Shown: positions 35,856-44,691 of the stretch, piece after piece | Layout: each line of letters opens with the position of its first letter | Numbering within the stretch: the stretch's first letter is position 1 | From: Lachnospiraceae bacterium UBA1759 | Lineage (GTDB): Bacteria > Bacillota > Clostridia > Lachnospirales > Lachnospiraceae | Assembly: GCA_002315555.1 (NCBI GenBank) | Contig: DCHF01000001.1 | Span: 78,746-142,745 of the forward strand | Direction of reading: 5' to 3' | Length of the DNA: 64,000 nt | Position numbers and translations under genes: made by a program | The notes under the pieces: model-generated | What the model was told of the DNA's origin: nothing | Database searches by the model: none | What the model saw: only the letters and a program-made list of their open reading frames with translations

Positions 35856-37412
35856 ATGAGAGAGATTATTTCTGAAGAATTCGGGCGGATCGTGCTGCAT
35901 GCGGTCCCGGTACCGGAGGGAATCTATTCTGACGGCGCGATCTACACCTACTCGGGGCGTGTGGCTATTCCCTACCGGAAGGAGGGCGAAGGCCGCGACT
36001 ACATTCATATCGCGACTGTGAACGATGACGGAACGGACTGGCACGAGATCTATGACGGTGAGTGCAGGCTGAATCCCATGGGCAACGGCTTCCGCTTTAT
36101 GCCCTTCCCGGACAATAAGCGCGCGCTGACCGGCGACTATGTCTTTGAGTGCGAGCCGGACCTTGATCACGCGGACATCACGAAATCCCGCATGGTGCCG
36201 CTCAGATATCCGGAAGCCCTGGTGAACATGCCGCAGCTCTGGAAGGTCTGGTCGGAGATCGTCATCTCCCCGGACAACGAGCACATGGCGTGGAACGGTC
36301 TTGGCTCCCTTGCTACCGCTTATGTAGGCAAGTTGAGAAGAACGGAAGATGCATACGAAATCGATAATGTCCGCACCGTGGGCAATCTGAATACCGTTAA
36401 GACGGATCCGGATCACGAGGGTTGTATGATCCTTGATCCGATCCGCGGCGGCGAGACCAAGCAGTTCACACGCGGCGGTCTGGCGCTGACCTATGTGGGC
36501 ATGGAACGCGGTCCCGGCGATTCGATGCTGCAGGACCTCGACACGGAGCGCGTGGTGGCTCTGACCAATACCCCGGGCTATGATGAAACGACCATCGTCT
36601 CTCCGGACAATGAACTGGGCATTACGATGTCTACCCGTTTCTCTCCGAAAACGAATTGTGCCGTTGTCGGTCTGATCCCCCGCCGGGGCAATCTGCTGAC
36701 AAAGTCGCAGCTTGCGATGTGCGTGTATCTGTACGGCATTGCATCGGTCCGTGCGTATAAGGAGGGCAACATCGGCCCGGCGCTCATCGATCTCAAGCAT
36801 TCCGTCGGTAACCTGAACTATATGGGCGTGGATCTTTCCGATCCGGAAGGAAAGTGGGTCTATTATTCACCGATGTCCTGGCATCCCACGTCCCACAAGT
36901 GTCTGTGGAACGAGGGTATTAAGAAGACGCTTGGAAACGACATGCGTGTCATGGTGGCAGAGCTTACGGACCGCCCGGCTTCTGAGCCGGTGCCCGCGCA
37001 GCCCGTGCCGGATGTGATCCCGTACGCGCACGACGGCATCTACATGGATATGTCCACCGTTGAGATCATGAAGAAGGGTATGAAGGTCGCCGGAAAGCAC
37101 AGCGGCTATGCGGAGACCCGCCCGTCCATGGGCAAAGAATTCCCGAAGATGGTCACGGTTTACAGCAATTTCTCCGACGATGGAAAGACCTTCATTGAGG
37201 GAATGGAATCCGCAGAGAGCGCAGGCCTGACCAGCGCCGGAAATACGACCTATGACGCGGATATCCGCGTGTACGGCGAGCATAACGGTGAAATGAAGGT
37301 GCATCTGGTCTTTGAACGCACGGGTATGGAATCTCCGGTCAATGTGGGAAAGGAATCCGCCGGTTACGCGACTTACGATGATGTGACGATCCGCGTAGAG
37401 GATATGTTTTAA
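35856..37412 (+). CDS. Conserved-looking 518-residue protein, function unknown
   Basis: I do not recognise the family. The protein has no signal peptide and no membrane segment. Recurring short motifs, including SPDNE twice (about 143 and 250, in VISPDNEHMAWNG and IVSPDNELGITMS), and strand-rich sequence suggest a beta-propeller in the TolB/oligogalacturonate-lyase style (inference). It is transcribed with a TIM-barrel sugar isomerase 9 bp downstream and is divergent from a TetR gene, so a role in breakdown or sensing of an unusual sugar or sugar acid is plausible. An AAAGGA site lies about 12 bp before the ATG. Confidence 0.6.
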   Translation: MREIISEEFGRIVLHAVPVPEGIYSDGAIYTYSGRVAIPYRKEGEGRDYIHIATVNDDGTDWHEIYDGECRLNPMGNGFRFMPFPDNKRALTGDYVFECEPDLDHADITKSRMVPLRYPEALVNMPQLWKVWSEIVISPDNEHMAWNGLGSLATAYVGKLRRTEDAYEIDNVRTVGNLNTVKTDPDHEGCMILDPIRGGETKQFTRGGLALTYVGMERGPGDSMLQDLDTERVVALTNTPGYDETTIVSPDNELGITMSTRFSPKTNCAVVGLIPRRGNLLTKSQLAMCVYLYGIASVRAYKEGNIGPALIDLKHSVGNLNYMGVDLSDPEGKWVYYSPMSWHPTSHKCLWNEGIKKTLGNDMRVMVAELTDRPASEPVPAQPVPDVIPYAHDGIYMDMSTVEIMKKGMKVAGKHSGYAETRPSMGKEFPKMVTVYSNFSDDGKTFIEGMESAESAGLTSAGNTTYDADIRVYGEHNGEMKVHLVFERTGMESPVNVGKESAGYATYDDVTIRVEDMF

Positions 37413-37421
37413 GGAGTAATT

Positions 37422-38270
37422 ATGATTTCAGCAGTACAGCAGATCATGCTGGCAAAGGAATTGAAAAGCGAGAAACAGGCGGAGGAGACGCTGAAGCGCG
37501 TGAAGAATGCGGGCTATGAGGCCATTGAGCTGAACGGCTTTATGATGCGGCCCTCCGGACTGCTCGTCCGCATGCTGACAAAGGTGGCCGGCATGCCGAC
37601 CGGAAACTGCGGAAAATATGACTGGAAAGCGCTGGTGGAAGCATCGGGGCTTTCTGTCTGTTCGATCCAGGAGGACCTGGGAACGGTCGAGCGTGAGCCG
37701 GAGAAGGTCATCAGGGAGGCGGAGGAGCTGAGGACCCGAACAGTGGCGATCACCGGAATGTACCGTTTTGATTATACGGATGAGACCGCGCTTCGAGGGC
37801 TTATCGGACGTCTGAATGCGGCCGGCAAAAAACTGAAGGAGGGCGGGGTGTCACTCCTCTATCATAATCATAACATCGAGTTTCTGCGGCTTCCGGACGG
37901 ACGCGTGGTCTACGACGTCCTGATGGAGGAAACGGATCCGTCGTTTCTGAATTTCGAGTTTGATTCCTACTGGGCAGCGGATATCGGCGCAGATGCCGCT
38001 TTCTATATGCGGAAGCTGGGCGAACGGCTCAAAATGTATCATATCAACGACCGCGGTGTGCGCCTCAAAAAAACGCCCGTCACACCGATTCTGAAGCCGG
38101 ACTGTGTGGAGCTTGGACAAGGTGCGATGAACCTGACGGAGCTTCTTGACATTGCCCGGGAAGCCGACACGGAAGCGGTGATCCTGGAGTGCCACAAGAA
38201 CCATATCGACGGCTCTCCGGTAAAGTCGATGGAGATCTCAGCGGAGTTTTTGAAACGGGAACTGAGCTGA
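37422..38270 (+). CDS. Sugar phosphate isomerase/epimerase (xylose isomerase-like TIM barrel)
   Basis: A 282-residue protein of the AP-endonuclease-2/xylose isomerase-like superfamily that includes IolE, IolI and other sugar isomerases. Metal-site segments are LLYHNHNIEF at about 146-155, LNFEFDSYWAADIGAD near 173 and MYHINDRG near 206, and the last ligand is in VILECH. It should interconvert or dehydrate a keto sugar in the cytoplasm. It follows the unknown 518-residue gene with an AAGGAG site and belongs to the same operon. Confidence 0.82.
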   Translation: MISAVQQIMLAKELKSEKQAEETLKRVKNAGYEAIELNGFMMRPSGLLVRMLTKVAGMPTGNCGKYDWKALVEASGLSVCSIQEDLGTVEREPEKVIREAEELRTRTVAITGMYRFDYTDETALRGLIGRLNAAGKKLKEGGVSLLYHNHNIEFLRLPDGRVVYDVLMEETDPSFLNFEFDSYWAADIGADAAFYMRKLGERLKMYHINDRGVRLKKTPVTPILKPDCVELGQGAMNLTELLDIAREADTEAVILECHKNHIDGSPVKSMEISAEFLKRELS

Positions 38271-38335
38271 GAGACGGAGGAACGGAAGAAAAGTTAAACT
38301 ATATCATAATAACAACACAATATGAGTAAATACGG

Positions 38336-38376
38336 GGGATGATTATCGGAAAAAATGATAACCATCCTCTTTTTAT
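38336..38376 (+). terminator. Terminator after the sugar isomerase gene
   Basis: GGATGATTATC and GATAACCATCC arms with a CTCTTTTTAT tail. Confidence 0.75.
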
Positions 38377-38397
38377 CAACGGAAATACGCGAGGTGA

Positions 38398-38426
38398 TTG
38401 ACGGAAGCGGGCTGTAATGCTATGAT
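38398..38426 (+). promoter_or_regulatory. Promoter of the ROK-GGDEF pair
   Basis: TTGACG at 38398-38403, 17-nt spacer, TATGAT at 38421-38426, about 33 bp before the ROK start codon. Confidence 0.65.
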
Positions 38427-38459
38427 ATCCACAGTTATTTTCCACAGGAGAAGCAAACG

Positions 38460-39356
38460 ATGAAGAAGTATACCGCAGCACTTGACATGGGTGGCACCAA
38501 AATCAAATTCGGTATTGTGGACACGGACGGAAACGTGATCTGTGATGCGGAGATCCCCTCCGCAACGGACGATGAAAACGCGGACGCCAAGGTGGAACGC
38601 ATGGTTCGCATGCTGAAAGAGCAGTGCGGTACAAACGGCATTGATTTTGACGGGCTTCGCGGCATTGCGGTTGCAAGCGCCGGTCCGGTCGATGTGGAAG
38701 TGGGTACTATCATCAATCCGTACTCGCTCCCGGGGTGGCTGAACTATAATATCATCAAAGCGCTTCATACTCGGACGGGTCTGACCGTCAAGCTCGATAA
38801 CGACGCAAACGGTGCGCTCCTCGGCGAGGTCTTTTTAAGCGGTACCGCGGATAAAAAGGTGCTGATGGTGACCATCGGAACGGGCATCGGCGCGGCATTC
38901 TGGGACGGCACCAAGCTGCACCGGAGCGGACGCTACCATCCGGAAATGGGCCACGTGATCGTTTCTTCGGAAGGCCCGGAGTGCTACTGCCACCATCGCG
39001 GCTGTTTTGAGAGCCTGTGCTCCGGCACGGCAATGAACGCCCGTGCAAAGGAAAACGGTTACGGAGATTTCGACAACCTGTACGCAGCTGCTGAAAAGGA
39101 CGCGCGCGCTAGAGCGCTCCTTGATAGGATCGGCCGCGAATTCTGCGCCGGCATCTTTGACCTGGCCATCATTTTCAAACCGGATATCATCATGCTGTCC
39201 GGCGGTATGATGCGCCGCTATTTTGACTTCTTTGGCGGCCTTGTCGTGAAGGACATGGAAGGCCTCGAGGATTTTGTGGACACGCTGACGGTGCAGCACA
39301 CAAGCGATAATAAGAATACGGCACTTTTGTGTGCGAATATGATGTTTGAGAATTGA
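38460..39356 (+). CDS. ROK family sugar kinase
   Basis: A 298-residue ROK protein without a DNA-binding domain, so a kinase (glucokinase, N-acetylmannosamine kinase or similar). The ATP phosphate loop is LDMGGTKIKFGIVD at 8-21, and sugar-site residues are in EMGHVIV and the preceding GTGIGAAF. The zinc motif reads CYCHHRGC, near 175, rather than the usual CxCGxxGC, with a His in place of Gly. It is followed directly by a GGDEF gene, whose start lies 11 bp after its stop. Confidence 0.86.
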   Translation: MKKYTAALDMGGTKIKFGIVDTDGNVICDAEIPSATDDENADAKVERMVRMLKEQCGTNGIDFDGLRGIAVASAGPVDVEVGTIINPYSLPGWLNYNIIKALHTRTGLTVKLDNDANGALLGEVFLSGTADKKVLMVTIGTGIGAAFWDGTKLHRSGRYHPEMGHVIVSSEGPECYCHHRGCFESLCSGTAMNARAKENGYGDFDNLYAAAEKDARARALLDRIGREFCAGIFDLAIIFKPDIIMLSGGMMRRYFDFFGGLVVKDMEGLEDFVDTLTVQHTSDNKNTALLCANMMFEN

Positions 39357-39366
39357 CGGAGTTCAT

Positions 39367-40521
39367 ATGCAATATTATTCGGTCATTATTATTCTTACCG
39401 TTCTGGCCATGCTGGTCATGCTGGGGCAGCTCGGTACATCGGATATCATTGAGGGAAACGTGCGAAGGGGCTTCCGCATCACATTTTTGCTGATCATTGT
39501 GACCGCGCTCATGGAATGGGCGGGCGTCATGCTGGATGGCACACCGGATGTTTTCTGCATTCCGCATGCGATCGTCAAGGCGGTAGAGCTTTCCCTGACA
39601 CCGCTGATCATGGTCATGTGGGTATACATTCTGGGCGGCTGGGACCGTGCAAAATACGCGGTACCGGCTGTGATCATTCACGGCGTGCTTGAAGTGATAT
39701 CGCTTTTTGGCGGCTGGATCTTCTACATCGCCGATGGCAATATCTATACGCACGGACCGCTTTATGTGCTGTATTACATCGCGTGGGTCGGCGCGGTGAT
39801 CTTCCTGTTCTTTGAGATCTACCGTTTCAGTACCCGTTATCAGGTGAAAAACAGCTTCAATCTGATCCTGATCGCGGTGTTTTTGATGGTCGGCATTTCC
39901 TTCCACATCATCCGGAGCGCGATCCGTGTGGACTGGCTCGCTGCAGCCATGGCGTTTATGATGTTCTATTCGTTCTATATGGAATTGGCCCTGAAGATGG
40001 ACAGCACGACCGGACTGATGAACCGGAGAAGCTACGAGAGCCGTCTTGCGAGTCTCAAAAAGGATGAGACCGTAGTTATGTTCGATGTGGATGACTTCAA
40101 GATCGTCAACGACGTTTTCGGCCATAAGTCCGGTGACGAGGCCCTGAAGCTCGTGGCGGATTGTATTATGGGGATTTACGGAAAGCGCGGTCTTTGCTAC
40201 CGCATTGGCGGAGATGAGTTTGCGGTCGTGATGAAGAAGGGTCAGGCCGAGACGGCTATCAGCCCGGAAGAGGAGGCTTCGATCCCGGAGGATTATAAGC
40301 TGGAAGGTTTCCAGGAATCCACGCCGGTCCTGCGGCATATGAACTTCTGCTTTGACGAGAGGATCCGCGAACTCCGGAAAACCAAGGAATTCATGCCCGA
40401 TGTTTCCCTCGGATACTACCGGGCGGGAGAGGATATGACGGCAGCGGATACCGCCGCCATGGCCGATGCCCTGATGTACGCCAACAAGCGGCGGCGTAAG
40501 GCAAAGAAGGCCGGTAAATAA
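39367..40521 (+). CDS. Membrane diguanylate cyclase (GGDEF domain)
   Basis: A 384-residue protein. The first 200 residues hold about six membrane helices, followed by a GGDEF domain (about 205-384) with an intact signature in YRIGGDEFAVV, so it should make cyclic di-GMP from GTP. The RxxD inhibitory site normally five residues before the motif is absent. The ATG at 39367 is preferred, with GGAG five bases upstream; an in-frame ATG at 39346 lies within the ROK gene. A membrane sensor linked to a sugar kinase suggests nutrient signalling (inference). Confidence 0.87.
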   Translation: MQYYSVIIILTVLAMLVMLGQLGTSDIIEGNVRRGFRITFLLIIVTALMEWAGVMLDGTPDVFCIPHAIVKAVELSLTPLIMVMWVYILGGWDRAKYAVPAVIIHGVLEVISLFGGWIFYIADGNIYTHGPLYVLYYIAWVGAVIFLFFEIYRFSTRYQVKNSFNLILIAVFLMVGISFHIIRSAIRVDWLAAAMAFMMFYSFYMELALKMDSTTGLMNRRSYESRLASLKKDETVVMFDVDDFKIVNDVFGHKSGDEALKLVADCIMGIYGKRGLCYRIGGDEFAVVMKKGQAETAISPEEEASIPEDYKLEGFQESTPVLRHMNFCFDERIRELRKTKEFMPDVSLGYYRAGEDMTAADTAAMADALMYANKRRRKAKKAGK

Positions 40522-40522
40522 T

Positions 40523-40560
40523 AAAAAGCGCTGTGAGGATCGATCCTCACAGCGCTTTTT
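40523..40560. terminator. Bidirectional terminator, GCGCTGTGA family copy 4
   Basis: A perfect 38-base palindrome starting AAAAAGCGCTGTGAGGATC, ending in T5. It lies between the convergent GGDEF and VOC genes. Confidence 0.9.
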
Positions 40561-40602
40561 ATTTGATCTCATGCATGGATTCGAACGCACGGTTCCATCC
40601 TT

Positions 40603-41058
40603 TTACCTCACCGGCTTGATGTTCAGGTTGACGCCCAGAACGTCCTCGCTGTCCACAATGGTCCAGCTGCTGCCCGGGTAGATGCCGAGGGTGCGGCCGG
40701 TATCGAAGCCTGCCTCACCGAGCTCCCTGATGACCTCGTCACGGGCATCGCCCACTTCAAAACCGATGTGATGCACACCGTTTCCGTGCTTGTCCAGGAA
40801 CTCACGGAAGGAGCTTGGGTTCTCGTCCGGCTCATGAAGCTCCAGAACGAAATTGTCAAAATAGATATTTGCGCACTTTAAGTCACAGGTAACAGGCTCA
40901 CCGCGGTAATTGTAGTTCTCGCCGCCGGTGAGATGATTGATCCAGATCTCCGGCTTCTCCACGCCCAGGATCTCCGCCCACTTTTCAGCGGCCTTCTCGA
41001 TGTCGTTTACGACGATGTTGATCTGAATGAATCCCTGCTTTTTGATCGGAGTATCCAT
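40603..41058 (-). CDS. VOC/glyoxalase superfamily protein
   Basis: A 151-residue vicinal-oxygen-chelate protein with the paired beta-alpha-beta modules (QINIVVNDIEKAAEKWAEIL at the start, HHIGFEVGDARDEVIREL in the second). Metal ligands appear to be Gln12, Glu in LELHEP, His in HHIGF and Asn/Gln near the end. The family includes methylmalonyl-CoA epimerase and glyoxalase-like enzymes; the exact substrate is not clear. It starts 17 bp after thrS with GAGGAGG, so it shares the Thr T-box transcript. Confidence 0.78.
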   Translation of the reverse strand: MDTPIKKQGFIQINIVVNDIEKAAEKWAEILGVEKPEIWINHLTGGENYNYRGEPVTCDLKCANIYFDNFVLELHEPDENPSSFREFLDKHGNGVHHIGFEVGDARDEVIRELGEAGFDTGRTLGIYPGSSWTIVDSEDVLGVNLNIKPVR

Positions 41059-41075
41059 GGGATGCCTCCTCTCGA

Positions 41076-42863
41076 TCAGCGCTTACGGCCGTCGATCTCG
41101 GCATTGACTTTTTCGATGAATGCTTCGAGGGTCATTTCCGTGGTCTCCAGGGTATCGCGGTCACGAACGGAGATGACGCCGCTCTCAACTTCCTTGGCAC
41201 CCAGGATCAGCATGTAGTTTGCACGGTCGACCTGCTGAGCTTCACGGATCTTGTAGCCGATCTTCTCGTTACGGTCATCGAGCTGAACACGGATGCCGGC
41301 ATCCATGATCTTGTCATAAACTTCGGTAGCATAGTCCAGGGTCTTCTCGGAAACCGGAAGGACCTTGACCTGCAGCGGAGAGAGCCATACCGGGAACTTG
41401 CCCTTGGTCTCTTCGATGATGAAGGCCATGAAGCGGTCCAGAGAACCTAAGATCGCGCGGTGCAGAACGACCGGTGTCTTTTCCTGGCCATCGGAATCGA
41501 TGTACTTTAAGTCGAACTTTGCCGGGAGGCAGAAGTCCAGCTGGCAGGTGGAGAGGGTATACTCCGCACCGACTGCCGGGGTAACATTTACATCGAGTTT
41601 CGGGCCGTAGAATGCTGCCTCACCGATCTCTTCGGTGTAGTCGATGCCGAGGGCGTTCAGAACTTCGCGGAGCGCGTTCTCGGCCTTGTCCCACATTGCA
41701 TCATCCGGATGATACTTGACGGTATCGGCCGGGTCACGGAGAGACAGGACGCAGCGGTAATTCTCAATGCCGAAATCCTTGTAAACGTCGAAGATGAGGT
41801 CTACGACACGTGAAACTTCATCCTTGATCTGTTCCGGGGTAACGAACAGATGCGCGTCGTTCTGGCAGAAGTGACGGCCGCGTTCGATGCCCTTTAACGT
41901 ACCGGAGGATTCAAAACGGAAGTCATGCGCGATCTCGCCGATACGAAGCGGGAGGTCACGGTAGGAGTGCGGACGGTTCGCGTAGATCATCATGTGGTGC
42001 GGGCAGTTCATCGGACGGAGAACAAAGCTTTCGCCTTCCACTTCCATGGCCGGGAACATGTTCTCTTTGTAATGTGCCCAGTGGCCGGACGTCTCGTACA
42101 GCTGAACGGTACCGACACACGGAGTCATAACGTGCTGGTAGCCCAGACGGCGTTCCTTTTCCTTGATGTAGTTTTCAAGCTCCTGCCAGACGGTGTAGCC
42201 CTTCGGGAGGAACATCGGAAGGCCCTTGCCGATCAGGTCATCGGTCATGAACAGGCGCATTTCCTTACCGATCTTACGATGGTCGCGCTGACGTGCTTCC
42301 TCCATCTGGCGCTCGTACTCATCGAGCTCCTCCTGGGAAGCGAATGCCACGCCGTTGATACGGGTCAGCATCTTGTTATTTGCGTCGTTCTTCCAGTAAG
42401 CACCGCTCTGCTGGGTGATCTTGAACGCTTTTAAAGCTTTGGTGTAGCAGATATGCGGACCGACGCACATGTCGATGTAATCGCCCTGCTGATAGAAGGA
42501 GATGACGGCATCCGGATCCAGATCGCCGATGTGCTCTTCCTTATACTTTGCGTGACGCTCCTGCATCAGCTTGACTGCTTCGTCTCTGCCTAAAATAAAG
42601 GGCTTAATGGGCAGGTTTTCCTTCACGATCTTCTTCATTTCCTTTTCGATCGCAAGAAGGTCCTCATCGCTCAGCTTCTTATCGCCGAGGTCGACATCGT
42701 AGTAGAAGCCCTTTTCGGTAGCCGGGCCGTACGCAAAATCCGCTTCCGGATAGAGACGCTGGATGGCCTGTGCCATAATGTGTGCCGCACTGTGTCTTAA
42801 GACATGCTGCAGTTCCTCTGCCGGGCATTCCGCCACGGTACCGTCTTTGTAAATGATTTTCAT
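41076..42863 (-). CDS. thrS: Threonyl-tRNA synthetase (no TGS domain)
   Basis: A 595-residue ThrS that charges tRNA-Thr. The editing domain is present with HSAAH at 24-28 and CVGPH near 133; class II catalytic motifs include RPMNCPHHM and ERGRHFCQNDAH; the anticodon-binding domain forms the last 100 residues. The usual N-terminal TGS domain of about 60 residues is missing: the protein has only a short strand (MKIIYKDGTVAE) before the editing domain. The start has AAGGAAG and no longer frame is open. It is controlled by an upstream T-box. A VOC gene follows in the same transcript. Confidence 0.95.
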   Translation of the reverse strand: MKIIYKDGTVAECPAEELQHVLRHSAAHIMAQAIQRLYPEADFAYGPATEKGFYYDVDLGDKKLSDEDLLAIEKEMKKIVKENLPIKPFILGRDEAVKLMQERHAKYKEEHIGDLDPDAVISFYQQGDYIDMCVGPHICYTKALKAFKITQQSGAYWKNDANNKMLTRINGVAFASQEELDEYERQMEEARQRDHRKIGKEMRLFMTDDLIGKGLPMFLPKGYTVWQELENYIKEKERRLGYQHVMTPCVGTVQLYETSGHWAHYKENMFPAMEVEGESFVLRPMNCPHHMMIYANRPHSYRDLPLRIGEIAHDFRFESSGTLKGIERGRHFCQNDAHLFVTPEQIKDEVSRVVDLIFDVYKDFGIENYRCVLSLRDPADTVKYHPDDAMWDKAENALREVLNALGIDYTEEIGEAAFYGPKLDVNVTPAVGAEYTLSTCQLDFCLPAKFDLKYIDSDGQEKTPVVLHRAILGSLDRFMAFIIEETKGKFPVWLSPLQVKVLPVSEKTLDYATEVYDKIMDAGIRVQLDDRNEKIGYKIREAQQVDRANYMLILGAKEVESGVISVRDRDTLETTEMTLEAFIEKVNAEIDGRKR

Positions 42864-42960
42864 GACGTTACTTCCTTTTCCTTATTCTGTGAATTAAAGT
42901 ACCCGAAGCGCGAAGCGGCGTACGCCGGTCCGTTGTCCGGATCCTTTAGAACCTCCGGAG

Positions 42961-43215
42961 AAAACAAAAGAGCACCCCCGGATCTTCTCCCAAGGGTGCT
43001 CTGTTCATTCGAAACGGATCTCGAAGCTTTTCGCACGGTTCCACCTTGATCTTTCACTCGAATGCCCTGTAACGCGGGCGGACGGGTACGCTTGTGCGGT
43101 TGCTTTCTCGCGTACCGGCTCCGGAGTGGTGTCGTCCGGTCCCGTCCGATGTGCTTTCAGCCGATGACACATCTCTCTCTTGAACGGGGCGTCCGGAGTC
43201 GGTCTCCTTCACAGC
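42961..43215 (-). promoter_or_regulatory. T-box leader, threonine specifier
   Basis: Read on the minus strand: AG box AGAGAGAT (about 43171-43178), specifier ACC (Thr) at 43130-43128, then six bases and GAGC at 43121-43118, the T-box AAGGTGGAACCGTGC (43047-43033) and a terminator hairpin AGAGCACCC...GGGTGCTCT (43002-42969) followed by TTTGTTTT. Uncharged tRNA-Thr should turn on thrS and the VOC gene. Confidence 0.9.
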
Positions 43216-43370
43216 CGTTAGTTCCTATTATTATAGCACGCGAAAAGGCAAAGTCAAGAGCACGGGCGCGAAGAATTCGCAAAGAAAGGGAAAAGACAAC
43301 AAAATGTGGATAACTTGTCCCGTAAACACTAAATGTTGTGAAAAAGTCGAAAACTATACACAAAAATCGA

Positions 43371-43400
43371 TTGACGGAGAGAGCGGGGCTGTAGTAGAAT
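43371..43400 (+). promoter_or_regulatory. Promoter of the PRTase-like gene
   Basis: TTGACG at 43371-43376, 18-nt spacer, TAGAAT at 43395-43400. The leader of about 75 nt contains a CCGGAAG/CTTCCGG hairpin just before the ribosome site; I do not recognise it as a known riboswitch. Confidence 0.6.
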
Positions 43401-43483
43401 TTACGGGAATGAGTGTTATTTACCGGAAACGGACCGGAGCCCGGAAGCGGGCGCGGCGAGGCCTTCCGGAGAAGGGGAGAAGA

Positions 43484-44584
43484 ATGGATTCCTGGAATAA
43501 TGTGAAGATCGTAACCGAGTTTTCCGACCTTGGCGTGGATTGCTACAAGCTTCAGGGCGGTGATTATCTGAATGAGTATTATATTCTTTCGGAAGCGGAG
43601 ACCCGCAAGCTTTTGAATACACCGGAAGTTGTCGGCTATGAAGTCTATGAATCCCTGGTAGGGGCGACCTCTCAGATGATGCATCACCTGAAGGAACAGA
43701 AGAAAATTACAAATGCCAATATCCTCTCTATTTTAAGAGGGGCTCTTAATTACCCGCTCGAAGAGAGCTGCTACCGCGAACATATCCGTGTTCACGATAT
43801 CAGTTTCCTGTCATGTGAGCGGGTTTTTGATGGTAACGGCGCCGTAACGGGGCTGGACGTCAAGTACAATAAGCTGACGGCGGTTCCGGGCAGTACGCTT
43901 CTCATCGGCGATATCATCGCAAGCGGCGACACCCTGGTATACTGCTTCCGCCATGTGGTGGATTACTACAGAGCGCGTAACGCCGCGCTTCGCAATATCG
44001 TGATCTTCACGATCGGCGGAAAGAAGGGCATCGACATCACGGAAAAGCTGACGAAGGAGATCCGTGAATACTGGCCGGAATTTGAAGGCTTTATCGTGGT
44101 GTATTTCGAGGGCATCTTCAACTGCTACGAGCCCGGCGATAAGGGCGTGTCCGGCATCAACCGCGCGAACATCGACTTCTACTGGAAGGGCGGAATCATT
44201 GCCCCGGCGTACAGAAGAGAAACGCTCAGCAAACGCGATACCCTGTTTGAAAAGTGCACGATCTATGACGGCGGCGCGCGCCGCTACGAGATCTCCGAGC
44301 ACATCGAGGAGGTGCTGGAGTTCTGGAACGGTATCCTGAAGAGATCGGACGAGATCGATTTCCACGCGCTCCTTGAAGAGAAACTCGGTCACAGCACGGA
44401 GATCTCTTACGAAGAATGGATGGAGGACGCGCATTACGGCTACCTGGATGAGGAAATGTGCCGTTTCCTGTATAAGCAGGAGAAGGGCTACATCGCTTCT
44501 CTTCAGGACGTGACGCTCAGGGAGATCGCGGAAAAGCGCATCAGCGAGTTCACCACGAAGTTACGGAAGTACATCATCGTATAA
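43484..44584 (+). CDS. Phosphoribosyltransferase-like protein
   Basis: A 366-residue protein with a type I PRTase-like core. TLLIGDIIASGDTL at 138-151 resembles the PRPP-binding motif but the first of the two acidic residues is Gly142; LSILRGALNYP near 81-91 resembles another PRTase block. The C-terminal 150 residues (from GINRANIDFYWKGGI on) match nothing I know. The start at 43484 has AGGGGAGA; the longer frame from 43304 crosses the promoter. The next gene is a cytosine/purine permease, so a link to nucleobase salvage or to a modified nucleotide is likely (inference). Confidence 0.6.
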   Translation: MDSWNNVKIVTEFSDLGVDCYKLQGGDYLNEYYILSEAETRKLLNTPEVVGYEVYESLVGATSQMMHHLKEQKKITNANILSILRGALNYPLEESCYREHIRVHDISFLSCERVFDGNGAVTGLDVKYNKLTAVPGSTLLIGDIIASGDTLVYCFRHVVDYYRARNAALRNIVIFTIGGKKGIDITEKLTKEIREYWPEFEGFIVVYFEGIFNCYEPGDKGVSGINRANIDFYWKGGIIAPAYRRETLSKRDTLFEKCTIYDGGARRYEISEHIEEVLEFWNGILKRSDEIDFHALLEEKLGHSTEISYEEWMEDAHYGYLDEEMCRFLYKQEKGYIASLQDVTLREIAEKRISEFTTKLRKYIIV

Positions 44585-44691
44585 GCGTACAGTATAACGA
44601 TTCCAATGCTGCGGCTTTAAGGGGCGGAGGTAGGAACGCAACGGGAGCGTGCAGCGGGTAATAAACAATCTAAAGAAAAGAGGAGTAAAAA

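Noticed and set aside
39190..40590. A 466-codon minus-strand frame opposite the GGDEF gene
   Set aside because: Shadow frame crossing the terminator at 40523-40560; no recognisable domain.
40570..40605. GTTCGAATCC on the minus strand, resembling a tRNA T-loop
   Set aside because: The flanking bases do not form a T stem and no cloverleaf can be built.
43304..43483. A 60-codon N-terminal extension of the PRTase-like gene
   Set aside because: It covers a promoter (43371-43400) and the ribosome site of the ATG at 43484.
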